Source of the DNA: Apoda limacodes
Taxonomy: Eukaryota; Arthropoda; Insecta; Lepidoptera; Limacodidae
Direction of reading: 5' to 3'
Length of the DNA stretch: 64,000 bases
Assembly (NCBI GenBank): GCA_946406115.1
Contig: OX291540.1
Span: 5,204,563-5,268,562, forward strand
Shown here: positions 20,701 through 32,739 of the stretch, one piece after another
Position numbering within the stretch: position 1 is the stretch's first letter
How the letters are laid out: each line of letters begins with the position of its first letter
Notes under the pieces: model-generated
The model's input: only the letters and a program-made list of their open reading frames with translations
Databases searched by the model: none
What the model was told of the DNA's origin: nothing
Translations under genes and position numbers: made by a program

Positions 20701-21528
20701 GTATGCAGCAGTTAGAATTACAGTAATTTGGCGTATTTCAAAGTTCATCGCCTTATCTTAACAAGATATAAAATTACTATCTACTAAGATTTATTTAGTG
20801 AAATATTTTTTCACAAACAACTTTTTACACTAAAGTCAGCGTTCAGGTATTTGCGCACACTGGGCGGGCAGAATGATTTGTGTTCTGATGCTGATAATAA
20901 AGTCTGGTTTGAATCAGTTGAGGATATGTATTGTAGTTAGTGTCTTTAAGAACACTGGTTCAAACACTATTTTACTATTTATTTCACTGACCTCTGCTAC
21001 TACCCACTGGACTGGCTGCTGTCAAACGTTTTTTGTGCCTACTTAAATAACGCCATTTTGGCGCTGTAGGCAGTTACGAGTCTATAGAACTAAAATTTGT
21101 GATGTCCGCAAGTCGACATTATATCTGTGATATATCGATATATTATATTTTAGAAATAGATAGTTTTTTAACCCAACAACAACTGAAAAACTCTTTGGTG
21201 GTTTTTAAGAACATTCAACAGTGTTGCCACTTACCACTAGCTCTAAGTTTTTTTACTAAAAAATCTGTGTTGGCGAGAATTCTCGATGATACCTTTCGAT
21301 TTGATCGAACCTTTTGACGTGGCCCAACCTGGACCATATTTTTTTGTTTCGAACTCCTATGTAGTGAAGGAAGTATTGTGATCGTGCAGAAAAAAATCGC
21401 GTTTTTTATAAAAATCAATCAAATAAAACCCGACACTTTAGAATATTGTAACTTCAACGGATTTTTGTATACGTACCGCCTGTCGATTGTGGGTCTGATC
21501 GAAACCCCCTTCTTTTTTTTTATATATA
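20701..21528. other. Unassigned AT-rich sequence
   Basis: No gene or repeat end supported. The small open frames at 21099-21317 and 21378-21581 have no family resemblance; the second runs into a LINE tail. Confidence 0.5.
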
Positions 21529-21700
21529 ACCAAGCTGGAAAACAAGCTGACGGTCCACCTGATGTTAAGCGGTTACTGTAGCCTATTGACACTTGAAATA
21601 CAGGAGAATAACTCGCGCGTTGCCGATTATTTAAAAACTAATCACTACCTTCTTGAAGAATTCCATACTACAGTCCTTAGAGAAAACCTCGGCAGCCTCT
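21529..21700 (-). mobile_element. LINE 3' tail fragment
   Basis: The minus strand carries, in order, GAGGTTTTCTCTAAGGACTG-like sequence, the phrase TTCTTCAAGAAGG, GGCAACGCGCGAGTTATT and CCGCTTAACATCAGGTGGACC, which is the 3' end shared with the LINEs at 1726-2283 and 43989-44320. It ends at a T-rich run (21506-21519), consistent with a poly(A) tail. Confidence 0.75.
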
Positions 21701-24124
21701 CAATAACTAGTACCCATGTGTGTGTGTGGGATACACTATTTTAGCGGATAGTCTACTAATAGTCCAGTCAATTAAAAATAAAAGTCGCATTAAATGGACA
21801 TCTAATTTATTTTTTATAGGATAATTTAATATCATATTTTATACCTACCTGCAAAGTTATATGATAATAAAGTAGTTATATGATAGCACTTTTTGTTACT
21901 TAGAAAAATGTTTTTTTTAAGTTATGTATTTCATAATAATATTTACAATATTATAAAATATATGTACATATATTAAAATTAACAAAAATTGGCGCTTGAC
22001 GCTGTGAGCCACATTTTTTCCTCTGGACACTTTGTCACTTTCACTGGCAGTTATTTCAAGCTTTTCGCAAGAATTTGAGTCTGGAAAAAATTACACAATT
22101 ATTATGATCTATTAGGTTTACTTATACTTATTAACAGTTAAAGCAATATACCTTACAAACGTAATTTGAATTACCTATTGGGTTTAATTACATTTTTATA
22201 ATATATTATACTTATAAAGTCCTAATACATAAATCTTATAAACACACGAAATCTTCATAGAAGTAAGAAATACAATATAAATATATATACATAGAAATAA
22301 TCTCTCTTCGTTTATGACTCCCTGAAGGTAAGTCTTAGAAGAAAATATATTATTATTATTATTAGTTAATTGGAAGTATAATGCCTGGAGTGTTTAATTA
22401 TTATAATAGATCTTTTATAACATTTGAATTTATGAAGCAATAAACGTGCCACTTTCTGCTTGACTAATATAATTTAGTATATTGATTAGGTCAAATTTAA
22501 AACTATCCTTAAAACAATCCTGTTAATATTGTTTGAACACTGCCCAACTTCAATGTGGTTCTGTTGCAATGTTTGAAAAGACATTTAGCATTGAAATGTT
22601 TAGAGCAAAGGAAATCGTTTTCCTTTGGAGTCGAGTTCAAGGCTTTAATATTATGTAACTATATGCTCCTCTGCTTTAAGTTTGTTGGAAATCTGCAAAA
22701 ATAAAAAAAAAAACATTTAAACCATCGCCATCCCTCCCTTAGGGCTTGGGAAATCAGAAACCTGCTTTCTAAGTCGAAGGCATGCCAGTATCGAAAGACT
22801 TACAACATTCTAAATATAACAATTTCCATGTCCATATTGGCCAACTTTCTAAATATCGATATTAAAATTATGACCTCTTTGAATTACTAGCAAATTCTAA
22901 ACAACACAAATAAATATAAATTTTACCGAAATTCAATATTGTACTGCCAATATTATATTGCAATAACAATTTCTGATTGAATCAGATGGTTTACATATAA
23001 ATTTTACATCTATTTTGAATAAAAATAAACACTAAACGCACGTTAATGTGACGCAAACAACGTGTTTTTTTGTAGCACCGTTTACATAATACACATTTCC
23101 TCATACCTATTTGTAAACTCGTTATTGCATAAAAAAATTCAAAAACTCACTAAAACACCGACAAATTAAGTTAAATTTAGCAAATTTTTATGATGTTTAC
23201 AAACTACCAAGACAGCCATGTACAATATGTACGTCAAAATTAGTTACCTGATATTTTCGCGGTGGGGCTTCAAATTGACACGCAAAACTAGCTGTCAGTT
23301 GTATAGAAAAGCCAGTCCAGTGGGTAGTAGTAGAGGTCAGTGGTTTATTTATTTGAAAGTTTAAATCCTCATGGCATCATTTCTACTTCAATGGGATTTG
23401 TTTTGATGTCCATTACCGATACCATTGCCGCGCGCATAGGTGTGGAATAGTTACCACAACATTATTGCACGCAGTAATGGAAATGTTATGTGATGGACTT
23501 GAAAACTATTAGCATAGAAGTAAGGTAAATTACTACATACTACTACGGGGCTTAACGGGGTGATTGAAGCGACGTCTACGAGACTTATCGGAATAATTTT
23601 AACGCGTTTTTATTTGTTTTTTTTTTGTATGAAAAAAATTATCATACATTAAAAAATTATAATTAAAAAAATGTATTCACCACCCTTAGCTCAGGGCTTT
23701 GTTACTTGATTGATTCTTGATACTCCCACCCGTTTCAGTTTAGGCACATAATATCCTAACACTATATGTATAGTCTACCTCTCATATGATAAAAAAATAA
23801 TAATTTATATTTAGTTGCAAGCTCAGAATGTATGTAGTGTCTAAATAAATTTGTACCTACACTGTTTGTACTTACACGTGTAGATTGTAAATAGAGAAAT
23901 ATTGCGTTTTCAACAGTAATAATTAAAAAATAATTCAATATACACCTCCATTATCTTTGTTCGTGTACATGTGTCAAGTTGATGATTAAACAATATTTAC
24001 TGATAAAGTTATACCTATGGCTAACTTTTTTCATTTATAACCAAAAAAAATATTATTTGACTTTTGATTTGAGCCGCTACCTTTTAGCCGAGAATACACA
24101 AGCTATAAAATTCGAGGAGTAGCT
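21701..24124. other. Unassigned AT-rich sequence
   Basis: About 2.4 kb with no supported gene, RNA or repeat end. I looked for splice-flanked coding segments and saw none. Confidence 0.5.
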
Positions 24125-24273
24125 TGCATGCCAGTAAATGGCATGCACTAATACATGTCGCTGGCGTCGATCGGCCATTTAAAAGATGAAGGACTGGCAA
24201 CAGTCTTTCCTTAATCTGTGCTGGAGCCGAAGAAGAGGGTAGACAAGACTAAAAAGCACCGCCTTGGTGCTTT
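24125..24273. repeat. Two perfect hairpins flanking 100 bp
   Basis: TGCATGCCA/TGGCATGCA with a GTAAA loop (24125-24147) and AAAGCACC/GGTGCTTT with a GCCTT loop (24253-24273). The interval is GC-richer than its surroundings and lies about 230 bp upstream of the Gag-like fragment, so it might be part of an LTR. That link is inference. Confidence 0.6.
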
Positions 24274-24497
24274 GCAATTCATTCTATCGCAAAAATCTAT
24301 AATTATATAACCTCTGCCCATTTGTGTACTGACAGTAAATTTTATTGAGATGTTGAAGTTGAAAAGTAGTCTTTTATTATAACAGAAGTAGGATCTTACG
24401 GGAAATTAATAAAAAAAATGAAAGGAAATTGTAAGTATAGTAAACGCAGTGAAAATAGGCGTCAGTTCCGACTTACGTATCATCTCGAAGCAGGACC

Positions 24498-24816
24498 TTG
24501 TCATCTTCATCGAGCAGCAGCACCGATGTAGATCGGTACCTATTTAAATTCAAAACGTACAAGGCAAATACATCTGTGATTCCTGAGTTCGATCCATTAA
24601 TTTATGTGTATGTGTGGGTAAATTTTGTCGAAGCTAATGCAAAGGCGTTTGGCTGGTCAAATCGTGTGGTTAAATACCAAGCGCTCCAAAAGTTACGGAA
24701 TACTGCTAAAACATGGTGATTCACTTCAAAGAAACGAGACTAGTTATACCACGTGGCGGTGGCAAAACTGGCTAAATAAACTCTTAGATACTTTCCAAAA
24801 TAATCGAAATATATAG
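24498..24816 (+). pseudogene. Retrotransposon Gag-like fragment, frameshifted
   Basis: A 73-aa frame from 24498 begins with a Ser run, then contains IPEFDPL, an Asn/Glu-rich segment EANAKAFGWSNRVV, and KLRNTAKTW. The match continues in another frame (24719-24816) with DSLQRNETSYTTWRWQNW. This resembles the Gag/retrotransposon-gag domain of Ty3/Gypsy-type LTR elements (family knowledge). A frameshift lies near 24716 and the frame stops at 24816. No protease or RT follows, so it is a dead relic. Confidence 0.6.
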
Positions 24817-26440
24817 GTATATAATTAAAAATATAGTAATGCGAACTAGGCCTATCGAAGGTCAATCTTTATTCCAATTTTATTTTGAACAAAAAATAGG
24901 CGAAATAGGTTAAGGTTATCAATTTCATAACAAGAAATTATTTAAGTAATTGTATGCTCGATAGGTTCTATAACTTTATTCAACTCTATAGCTTATTACT
25001 TCATATTACTACTAGGTGGAACTCTTGAACTATTTTTATTTACATTAATGTGTTTCAACATATTTTTTCAAGAGTTATTAACCTAACAAAAGTTTAGTTT
25101 AAGTTTAGTTCAAAACTAACCTAACTAAAAAAAGGTAGGTAGGTACCTATTAAAACTTTAGTTTTGTTTTTCAGCTTAGATTTATAAATTAAATTCTGAC
25201 AGCAATAAAAAAAAACCCTTTATCATTTTAAGTAGATACACATTTGTTCGCTGCATTCAAATGTACAAAATTAAATGTATAATTTAATAATAAAGTAACA
25301 TATTGGTTTCCAAAACTTGTATGTACCTAAGTATGTGCAAGGAAGTTTACCCAAAGTAGGTATTGTTAAATTTACGTTATCGTTACAATCCAACTATTTG
25401 AATTACTACGATTCAATTAATAAATTTGCAAAAGTATTATCTCTTGAATTTATTTATATATGTACGATCAGTTTTATCAAACATAATTTTGCTATCAAAT
25501 AAAATATTAAAAACAAGACATTTTACTATTCAATTTTATTTTCGTAATCCTGTGGTCGGTTAAAAAAAGACCATTTGTATCAACGGTATATTCACTATCA
25601 AATGGTAATAACAAATATAAGTAAATAATTTCTGCAGTACCTAACTGACAATTTTTCCTGATGGCAAAATTGCGTCACTATAAGAACTACTAATGTAGAA
25701 GTATCACGTATGATTTTTTATTTCACGGTACAAACAACGTGCGTAGTAGTACCATATGGTAAGAATATTTTACCGATAGAGCTACTTTTAAATTAAATGC
25801 ATTTCTAAAAACCTATCCCACATGGGCTATGTTTATTTTAAAAGTTTAGGGTATCGTACGTAAGATACCGTACTCAAGTGGCGGCGGAATGCTAGTTTAT
25901 GTATAAATTCAGACTTCCTTCAGCCAAATACTATATATAATCTTATCACTTTTTATATCATTGCTAGTGGGGGCCGGGCGAAACCGGTACATGATGTCCA
26001 AGTCTAAGATACACATTTGTTGTGCTGATCGATCGATTGTGACGTCAATTACTTTGATAGGCATTACATTGGAAAAATTTGAAATTATAATCCTTAAATA
26101 TATTTATCTTTGTCTGTCTTTCATTTGATTGGTTAATGGTGAGAGTAAGAGTAAGAGTTCTCTAAAAGTTAAGCATAGTAATATTTTTAAACGACCTATC
26201 CAACGATACACCACACTATGGGATAGATACGAAAAAAAAAAATCTCTACTTCTAGGAGAGTTACCCTAAGAAAATATTTATTAAGATTTTATTTTACAAC
26301 TTTGTCGGCCTGATCAATATGTATCCCCATACCAAATTATAGATTTCTGGTACTAATAATCTCTGAAATAAATCGCGGACAGAGAGATGGACATATCTCG
26401 CGCAACTATAGATATATATATTATAAAGGATGGAATGTGG
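24817..26440. other. Unassigned AT-rich sequence
   Basis: No supported gene. Repeats of the AACCTAACTAAA type occur at 25078-25130 and a GTAGGTAGGTACC stretch follows. Confidence 0.5.
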
Positions 26441-26444
26441 AATG

Positions 26445-26520
26445 GAAATTAGGGTTCCGTCCAAAGAATCCAGTTTCGCCGTGTTTGTCTGTCTGTCTGT
26501 TTGACCGCGGACAAGCTCTG
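26445..26520 (+). repeat. Dispersed repeat phrase (AGGGTTCCGT...GTCTGTCTG)
   Basis: AATTAGGGTTCCGTCCAAAG then CGCCGTGTTTGTCTGTCTG. The same phrase occurs inverted at 40995-41072, and relatives at 38555-38610 and 42300-42340, so it is a member of a dispersed lepidopteran short repeat. Confidence 0.55.
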
Positions 26521-26794
26521 ATTTTTATTTGTGATTTTATCTGTCAATGTTCCGTATCTCTTGTTCCAAAACCTAAATGCTTATTTAAACAAAGCACAGG
26601 CTATCAGGCGTAACATTGGTAAGGACCATGAGTACATACGTACCAATTCTTATTCTGTCCATTTTTATACAGGGTTCATAGTTCGGATATTGTAACTCCA
26701 TACGTAACCTACGTCAGGTTTCTTTAACCTTCCGCTCAATGTTGGTATTTATTCGGAAGTAAATTTCGTAAAAATCCTTTTGAAAATTGTTAGC

Positions 26795-26905
26795 CGAGTA
26801 AACAATATTTATTCAAATAGGTTTCTGAGAACACTTTTGAATCGTCGATTCAATATAAGCAATGTTAACTTCTGCCAAAAAGAGCTGGCGAGAAGTTCTA
26901 TTTAA
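26795..26905 (-). mobile_element. LINE 3' UTR fragment (family of 290-430)
   Basis: The minus strand reads AGAACTTCTCGCCAGCTC, then GACGATTCAAAAGTGTTC, then TTTGAATAAATATTG, the same order as at 290-430. No coding sequence is attached. Confidence 0.55.
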
Positions 26906-27204
26906 AGAAATAATACAGTACTTTGATAATCAACTAACAAGTATACAATATGTACTGAAACACTTAGTAGGTAATATAAAAAAGTTAGTAAGCTACTAAA
27001 AACAAAGTTAAACACATGTCGATTATAATTTTTTTGTTTTTATGTACCATAGGGGGCGCACCATGTAAAGCGTCAAATATCATCAATCGTGTGAAGGAAT
27101 TCAGATATTTAAGAGTATTCCGATATTTAATAGTACTAGTGGCATTAGCGCCATCATAATTATATTCTTGCACAATCTACTTAAAACTATCCGTACTATC
27201 CATG

Positions 27205-27445
27205 AATATAATATAATAAATATTATAAATGCGAAAGTAACTCTGTCTGTTACATCTTCACGCTCAAACCGCTGTACCGATCAAGATGAAATTTGGCATG
27301 GAGAAAGTTTAAATCCCGAGAAAGGACATCAGCTACTTAAATATCGATAGTATAATCGATTTTTTTCTATAATTGATGAGTTGCCCTCGAAATCCTACAC
27401 CGATAACCTAATTAAGCGCAGGTGGAACCGCGGGCAAAAGCTAGT
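27205..27445 (+). mobile_element. Short Helitron, near complete
   Basis: Begins ATATTATAAATGCGAAAGTA, carries CTCAAACCGCTGTACCGATC and GATGAAATTTGGCATGGAG, and ends GGAACCGCGGGCAAAAGCTAGT. The CTAGT end is Helitron-like and the internal phrases are those of a frequent lepidopteran family, seen again at 33957-34555. Confidence 0.75.
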
Positions 27446-27446
27446 A

Positions 27447-27740
27447 TATTATAAATGCGCAAGTATGTCTGTTCGTTTGTCCCTGCATCACGTCACAAGA
27501 GAGCTTCCAATTGAGCTTAAAACTTTTCTCCGGGATAATTGAAGAGACAGAGAAGGGCGTAAGCTGGACTTTACTTACTTCCGTAAAAATAGAAGTTTAT
27601 GCAGGAATTACCAAATGCCACATGTATCAACTATAGCCACGGGTAGAGCTTGCTATTGCAACTTTGTTACTATAGTTCGGGAGTGGTCGTAGTAATCCTA
27701 CGCCAATCAAGCTTGGGCGGCGCCGTTGGCAACAACTAGT
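27447..27740 (+). mobile_element. Second Helitron copy, head-to-tail
   Basis: A second ATATTATAAATGCGCAAGTA start follows directly after the CTAGT of the first copy. The right end CGCCGTTGGCAACAACTAGT at 27721-27740 is Helitron-like. The middle is diverged. Confidence 0.5.
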
Positions 27741-27850
27741 ACATGTATAAAAACATACACAAAGACACACATATATATAAGTTTTATATAAATATATATA
27801 TAAAACACAATGTATCAAAAATTGATATTACTAGAAAATTTATACATATA

Positions 27851-29945
27851 CAGGGTGGCCGGAAAGTTGACGTTCAAACGTAAAATTTAGATACTTTATG
27901 ATGAGGAGTATCCGAATCACCCCCATGTATATTCTACGATTTTTCGTAGTTTTCGAGATAGAATATTTTTAATGATTTTTTTCGTAATTTTCACCTAACA
28001 TCAGTTTTCGATTTTTTTCTCGTTCGGTTGAACATTTCTGGTTCAGTTTTTTGTGATAACTAATAATCATAGTCTAACCTAACCCCCTAAAAAATATGGT
28101 TTATCTAGGAATTGCAGAGCGTTCAAAATTAAGATTTGAGCTCAGTACTCACAAATTTTCAAAGTATCAAAAAAAAATTAAATGGGGAGATTTTGGGTTC
28201 AAAGGAATTTTAAAAACTTCCTAAGACATTAAACTTTAAAACAAGGCCACATAAAAATAGGGTTATCACGGGTTTATTTTCTGTAACTGACCTTCAAAGT
28301 AAATTAAGGCATTTTTTAAGGAAAAAAAATAATTATTTTATTTTATTTAAATCTTTGAATTTCTTTGCGTTATGATGGATTTGAGTAAAACACAGTTAAT
28401 TGTTTATAGCATAAATTTATTTAAAGTAAATTTTAAAAATTTCGCCCTCCCACATAAATGCACAATGTACACCTGCGCAAAAAATTATATTTTAACTCCC
28501 TAAAAGCTTCGCGGTTATTTCTTACAGTGGTTTCGGCTTCGCGAATTTTTCTTCTAAGCTCTTCTTCACTCAAAGCTTCTCTGGCATACGTTATTTCTTT
28601 AAAGAAGACCCAGATAAAAAAATCTATGGGGTTGAGGTCAGGCGAGCGTGGTAGCAGGCAATTGGCCCTCGTCGTGCGATCCACCTGCTGTGGTACGTCT
28701 GGTTTAAATGGCGACGCACTTGCGCCGCGTAATGACATGGTGCGTCGTCGTTCTGGAACACCATTGTCCTTAATCTGGATGGCAGTTCAAATGGGCCTAT
28801 TAATTCGCCATTCAAGACGCCAGACCACAAGTTCACGCTGAAACGATGTTGAAATGATGAAGATCTGGCGGCATGTGGATTTTCAACGGCCCAAATATGA
28901 TAATTGTGAATATTGAAAACCCCCGCTCGCTCAAATCTTGACTCATCCGTCCACAAGATTTTATTAAAATATCCGGGGTCTTCTTCCTCTTTTTGCAACA
29001 TAGTTCTACAAAACTCGACTCTCAATTCATAATCTGCAGGCTGCAACGCTTGTACTTTTTGTATGTGATAGGCGTGAAAAGATTCCTCACGCAAAGTATC
29101 TTGTATTGAAGATCTTGTTATGTCAAGATTACGAGCCATTGCTCTCGTACTTGTACTTCTATTAAGTTGCACTTCCTCTAGAACAATTTCCCTGCGTACC
29201 GGATCAACTCTCAAAATGCCTTCACCACCACGTTGGCCAGGATTGCGACCTGCCATTAACGTATTGTGAGTATTAACGAACACACGATAGTCAGGGTAGT
29301 GATCAGGTTGTGGTCCGCCTCGGCGTTCAAGGTGTTCTCTGTAGAGTGTTGCTGCTTCACGTCCGTTGCCTTGTGCAACACCGTAGAAATAATGCATTTG
29401 TGCATATTCACTAAGAGTGTACGGCATCACTAACACTTCCAAGTAACTACAGTCCAAATTGATAGGCACAACGAAATCCAGTAACAAGCAGGGGTCAAAC
29501 AAGTAAGCAGCGGCAGTATCAATAGGCAAGATAGTGGTCAAAAAACGACAGAACGAGATGAGTAGCAGTAAACACAATGTGAGTACGACTGAGGTACGGC
29601 GCGCGGCGGCACGCAGATGTACTAATTGTTAGCGTCAACGCTGGTAGCAGTTGTCTCACTTTAACCTGTTTCTAATGTTACTGTACTACTCTAACCCACC
29701 GACACAAAGTAGAGAGAGTGAGATAGCAAAATTTTTATACCTGAGCATTTCTTCATGGTAAAAATCACAACAATGAAATCATATCTATTGGGTTTTTCTG
29801 ATTAAATGCATGCATCTACAAATTCAAAGAATTTAGAATTTAAGTTTAATTGTGTTTTACTCGAATCCATCATAACGCAAAGAAATTTTAACTTTACGTT
29901 TAAATAAAAATTTTACGTTTGAACGTCAACTCCCCGGCCACCCTG
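27851..29945 (-). mobile_element. Mariner-type (IS630/Tc1/mariner) transposon, complete ends
   Basis: A 2,095-bp element with 38-bp terminal inverted repeats (27851-27888 and 29908-29945) that differ at two positions and start CAGGGTGGCCGG. TA flanks each end (27849-27850, 29946-29947), the expected target duplication. A second inverted pair of 37 bp (28358-28394 and 29851-29887, one mismatch) lies just inside, but 470 bp from the left end and 20 bp from the right, so the arms are unequal. The transposase lies on the minus strand. Confidence 0.93.
28433..29427 (-). pseudogene. Mariner-type transposase, one frameshift
   Basis: DDE transposase that would cut and join the element's ends. The likely start is Met at 29427 (MPYTLSEYAQ), although the open frame extends further upstream without homology. 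The N-terminus matches helix-turn-helix domain DUF4817 (YFYGVAQGNGREAATLYREH); a second helical segment follows (RSTSTRAMARNLDITRSSIQ). Acidic motifs are WTDESRF (first Asp), QNDDAPCHY (second) and RSPDLNPIDFFIW (third). About 40 residues separate the second and third, close to the DD41D spacing rather than DD34D of classical mariner. The frame is broken at about 28647-28665, between the second and third Asp; the 3' part continues in another frame to a stop at 28433. Confidence 0.88.
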
Positions 29946-29947
29946 TA

Positions 29948-30640
29948 TGTATAACCTTACATACACAGTATAATAATATAATAAATATAGTATTAATATA
30001 CCGCTGCAATCCACCATCGGCCGCCCAGCGCCACAGAGCCAGAAATACCCAAATGCATACTCATACTCAGACGTTGTATATCATGAAGTAGCCCAGCTTC
30101 CTACAAGTCTAAGGGAAGAAGAAGTGACAAGACACTTGCCGGGTGTACACCTGTTACCATCAATCACGCAGGAACTAGGCCAACAAATACACAAAATCTA
30201 TGCAAATATTTGTAAACACATATACATATATACACATATACATACACGTCTATGTGCCCCCCCAACACCAAGCAGCCAATGGTGGACGACTATCCAAAGT
30301 GCATCCCCTTATCGTAATGTGTCATTAATTATCAACTATATAAGTCATAGATGGATGTCCAGTATTGGGCCCATACCTTTAATTCCAGACATTATTATCT
30401 TTATTGAATTCTTCCACATTATAGGTAGCATCCCTTGTTAATAAGATCCTTTTTAATATATGTAAGTTTCAAAAGTATGTACGGAATAGGTTAACAATAT
30501 TCTCAGGAATTGTATGATCAAACAAGATTTAAGCAGAAAAATCGATTATCCCCCAAAGACAAACTGAACAGCACAACTAGTTAGTCAGTGGGAAATCTAG
30601 CGTTTGTAGACAGTCAAAGTAGTTTTAATTTTTTTAATGT
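29948..30640. other. Unassigned sequence after the mariner element
   Basis: No gene supported. The 105-aa open frame at 30124-30441 crosses (CATA)-rich sequence and has no recognisable domain. Confidence 0.5.
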
Positions 30641-30649
30641 TTTTATTAA

Positions 30650-31036
30650 AAATTCTAGACTTTGCCAGCGGCTCCGCCCGCCCTAAATTCGTTCATCGGC
30701 GTGGGACTCATTTATTTAATCACAGTATTAATACTGTGATTTACTCCTTAATTAGCCCGCCCTAAATTCGGTTATCGGCGACTGTGATTTACTCCTTAAT
30801 TACACCAATGAAGTTTGCTATATCAAGCTGTAGCTATAGCTATAGTTCGTTTTAGCTCGGTTATAGTTATTCCCGCGGGAACTTTTGAATTTTTCGGGTT
30901 AAAAAGTAGCCTATGTATTATTCCAGGACCTAATTTATAGGTGTGCCAAGTTTCATCCCAATCCGTCCAATGGCTGAAGTGTTATTGAGTAACAAACATC
31001 TATACTTATAGACTTTCGCGTTAATAATATTAGTAG
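30650..31036 (-). mobile_element. Short Helitron, family with GCCGCTGGCAAAG 3' end
   Basis: On the minus strand starts TCCTACTAATATTAACGCGA, carries CACTTCAGCCATTGGACGG and AGTTCCCGCGGGAATAACTA, and ends GGCGGAGCCGCTGGCAAAGTCTAG. The 3' part has a local duplication (CCCGCCCTAAATTCG twice, at 30675 and 30759). Confidence 0.75.
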
Positions 31037-31039
31037 GAT

Positions 31040-31220
31040 TATTGCGAATGACAGATTTCAAATTAGGGAAGGCTATATCTCCGTAACTATTGATCTTAGC
31101 CTAGAAGTTGTCTCACAGAAGTGATATATTTCATCAAGATCTTTATTTCGCATTACAGATGTCAAATTAGGAAGGGCTATATTTGCGTCACTATTGATCT
31201 ATTTATCACTTCTGTAAAGA
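31040..31220. repeat. Imperfect tandem duplication, about 105 bp apart
   Basis: ACAGATTTCAAATTAGGGAAGG (31050 region) recurs as ACAGATGTCAAATTAGGAAGG (31156 region), each followed by GCTATAT and an ACTATTGATCT phrase. Confidence 0.65.
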
Positions 31221-31389
31221 AACTACTAGTCTACGATCAATATTTTTTGAGATATAACCTTTTCTAGTTTGTCAGCTGTCACCCGAAATAAAGATCTCAT
31301 GTCTTGTGACATATTTGAGTGTTAAGCGCGAATCGTGTGTAAAGGTTTTCACTTCTGCTGGCACTCCCGGAGTGCAACTCGTTTTTTTT

Positions 31390-31469
31390 TCTATAATTTA
31401 GGTGTTGCCGTCAGAATCCTAAGCCGATAACCAAATTTAGGGCGGGCGAAGCCGCTGGCAGAAGCTAGT
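31390..31469 (+). mobile_element. Helitron 3' end
   Basis: CCTAAGCCGATAACCAAATT then GGGCGGGCGAAGCCGCTGGC and AGAAGCTAGT. Same family as 30650-31036 in opposite orientation; the 5' part is lost. Confidence 0.65.
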
Positions 31470-31800
31470 TGGTTAATAAAAATATTACGTCTTAGTAAAA
31501 TTATTCCCGAAAGATCCTATCTATGAAAGCTTGCCACCCAACTAGCAGAGTTTATCCTGCGTAACTAAATATGTTATTAAAAGTAGGTATTGACATTAAA
31601 ATCAATTATGTAGATTTTTGACATTCATTTTTACAAAACTCAAAATCAGAAGAATATAATGCCGCACTTACCTTATTCGGGAAAAAGTGACTGCCCTGAA
31701 AAATTACTTTTTTATTTTGTCAAAGGCAGTTTAGGAGTTATAAAATATCTGCCAAAAAGTAACGACGACTAAAACAAGATTATTCTAATCTAGGTATCAA
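31470..31800. other. Nothing recognised
   Basis: AT-rich sequence with no supported feature. Confidence 0.5.
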
Positions 31801-31805
31801 AACAA

Positions 31806-31880
31806 TCGACTGGCGCATGTGGTAGAGCAGTCGCTGGGATGCCATATCAAAGTTTCCAGGTTCAATTCGAGTGTCATAAT
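31806..31880 (+). mobile_element. tRNA-derived SINE head
   Basis: TGGCGCATGTGGTAGAGCAG (A box) and CCAGGTTCAATTCGAGT (B box) at tRNA-like spacing. The acceptor stem cannot be closed, so I call it a SINE or tRNA relic, not a tRNA gene. Confidence 0.6.
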
Positions 31881-32735
31881 AGTATTTTATCATCTATTTC
31901 TTCGTTTTGAAATAAGGAGGTACTGAAGTAAGTCTGAAAATAGTAATTTCTTGGTTACTTGGCCTATGAAACAACAAACATTTCAATTACCTATGCAACA
32001 ATTCTAAGCTGATTTCATACATTAAAAATCAATAATTTTAGTGTCTAACAGACCTACCTACCTAAATACTTATTGACACCATTTGAAACTGTTTTATTAT
32101 GGTGACCCACGCACCACAGTGGATGTTTAATATTTTTCATGTTTTCTAATTAAGACTGATTGCAAAGAATTAACTGATTTTTACCGATACATCTGTTGAG
32201 TCGATCATCGAAACAAAAACATAGTAATAGAACTAACATTTTTAAATATATAACTTTTATTACATATAAAAAATACCTACTTGGGGTTACTTGGGATGGT
32301 ATATTTAATTATTCAAAAATTGCACGAGCTGGGTCGATTGGGTAACTTACGTTTGCAGATTCAAAGTTCAAAAAATACCTTCAGATCTCATGATCGCCCC
32401 CTCCCCCCCCCTAAACTTTTGTTCTGGATCCGCCCTTGCATTATGGACTATTTATTACTGGATTCGATAGAGGTTTTGTATTGATTCAATTTATTAATAT
32501 TCCGATAAGTACATATGTGGGCGGACAGCGGTCTGAAGGATTCCCTAATAGTTAACTGATAGGTATTCCGATTACACATCGAATCAATTTGGCTTGTACC
32601 GGCGCGCCTGCTGGGTGGCAACCGGGCTAAATCAACAAACAATTTTCATTGCAAGAGTTGCAAACTGTATAAAATGTTTTAATTTTAATTTCTATAAACC
32701 GCGTGAAATCTAAATATCTCTCTGGACTGGAATAG
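31881..32735. other. Nothing recognised
   Basis: No gene supported. The small frames at 32281-32484 and 32448-32642 have no recognisable domain. Confidence 0.5.
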
Positions 32736-32739
32736 CGTG

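Noticed and set aside
28458..28841. 127-aa plus-strand open frame
   Set aside because: Antisense shadow of the mariner transposase C-terminus.
31806..31880. Possible tRNA gene
   Set aside because: A and B boxes are present but the acceptor and anticodon stems cannot be closed, so it is a tRNA-derived SINE head.
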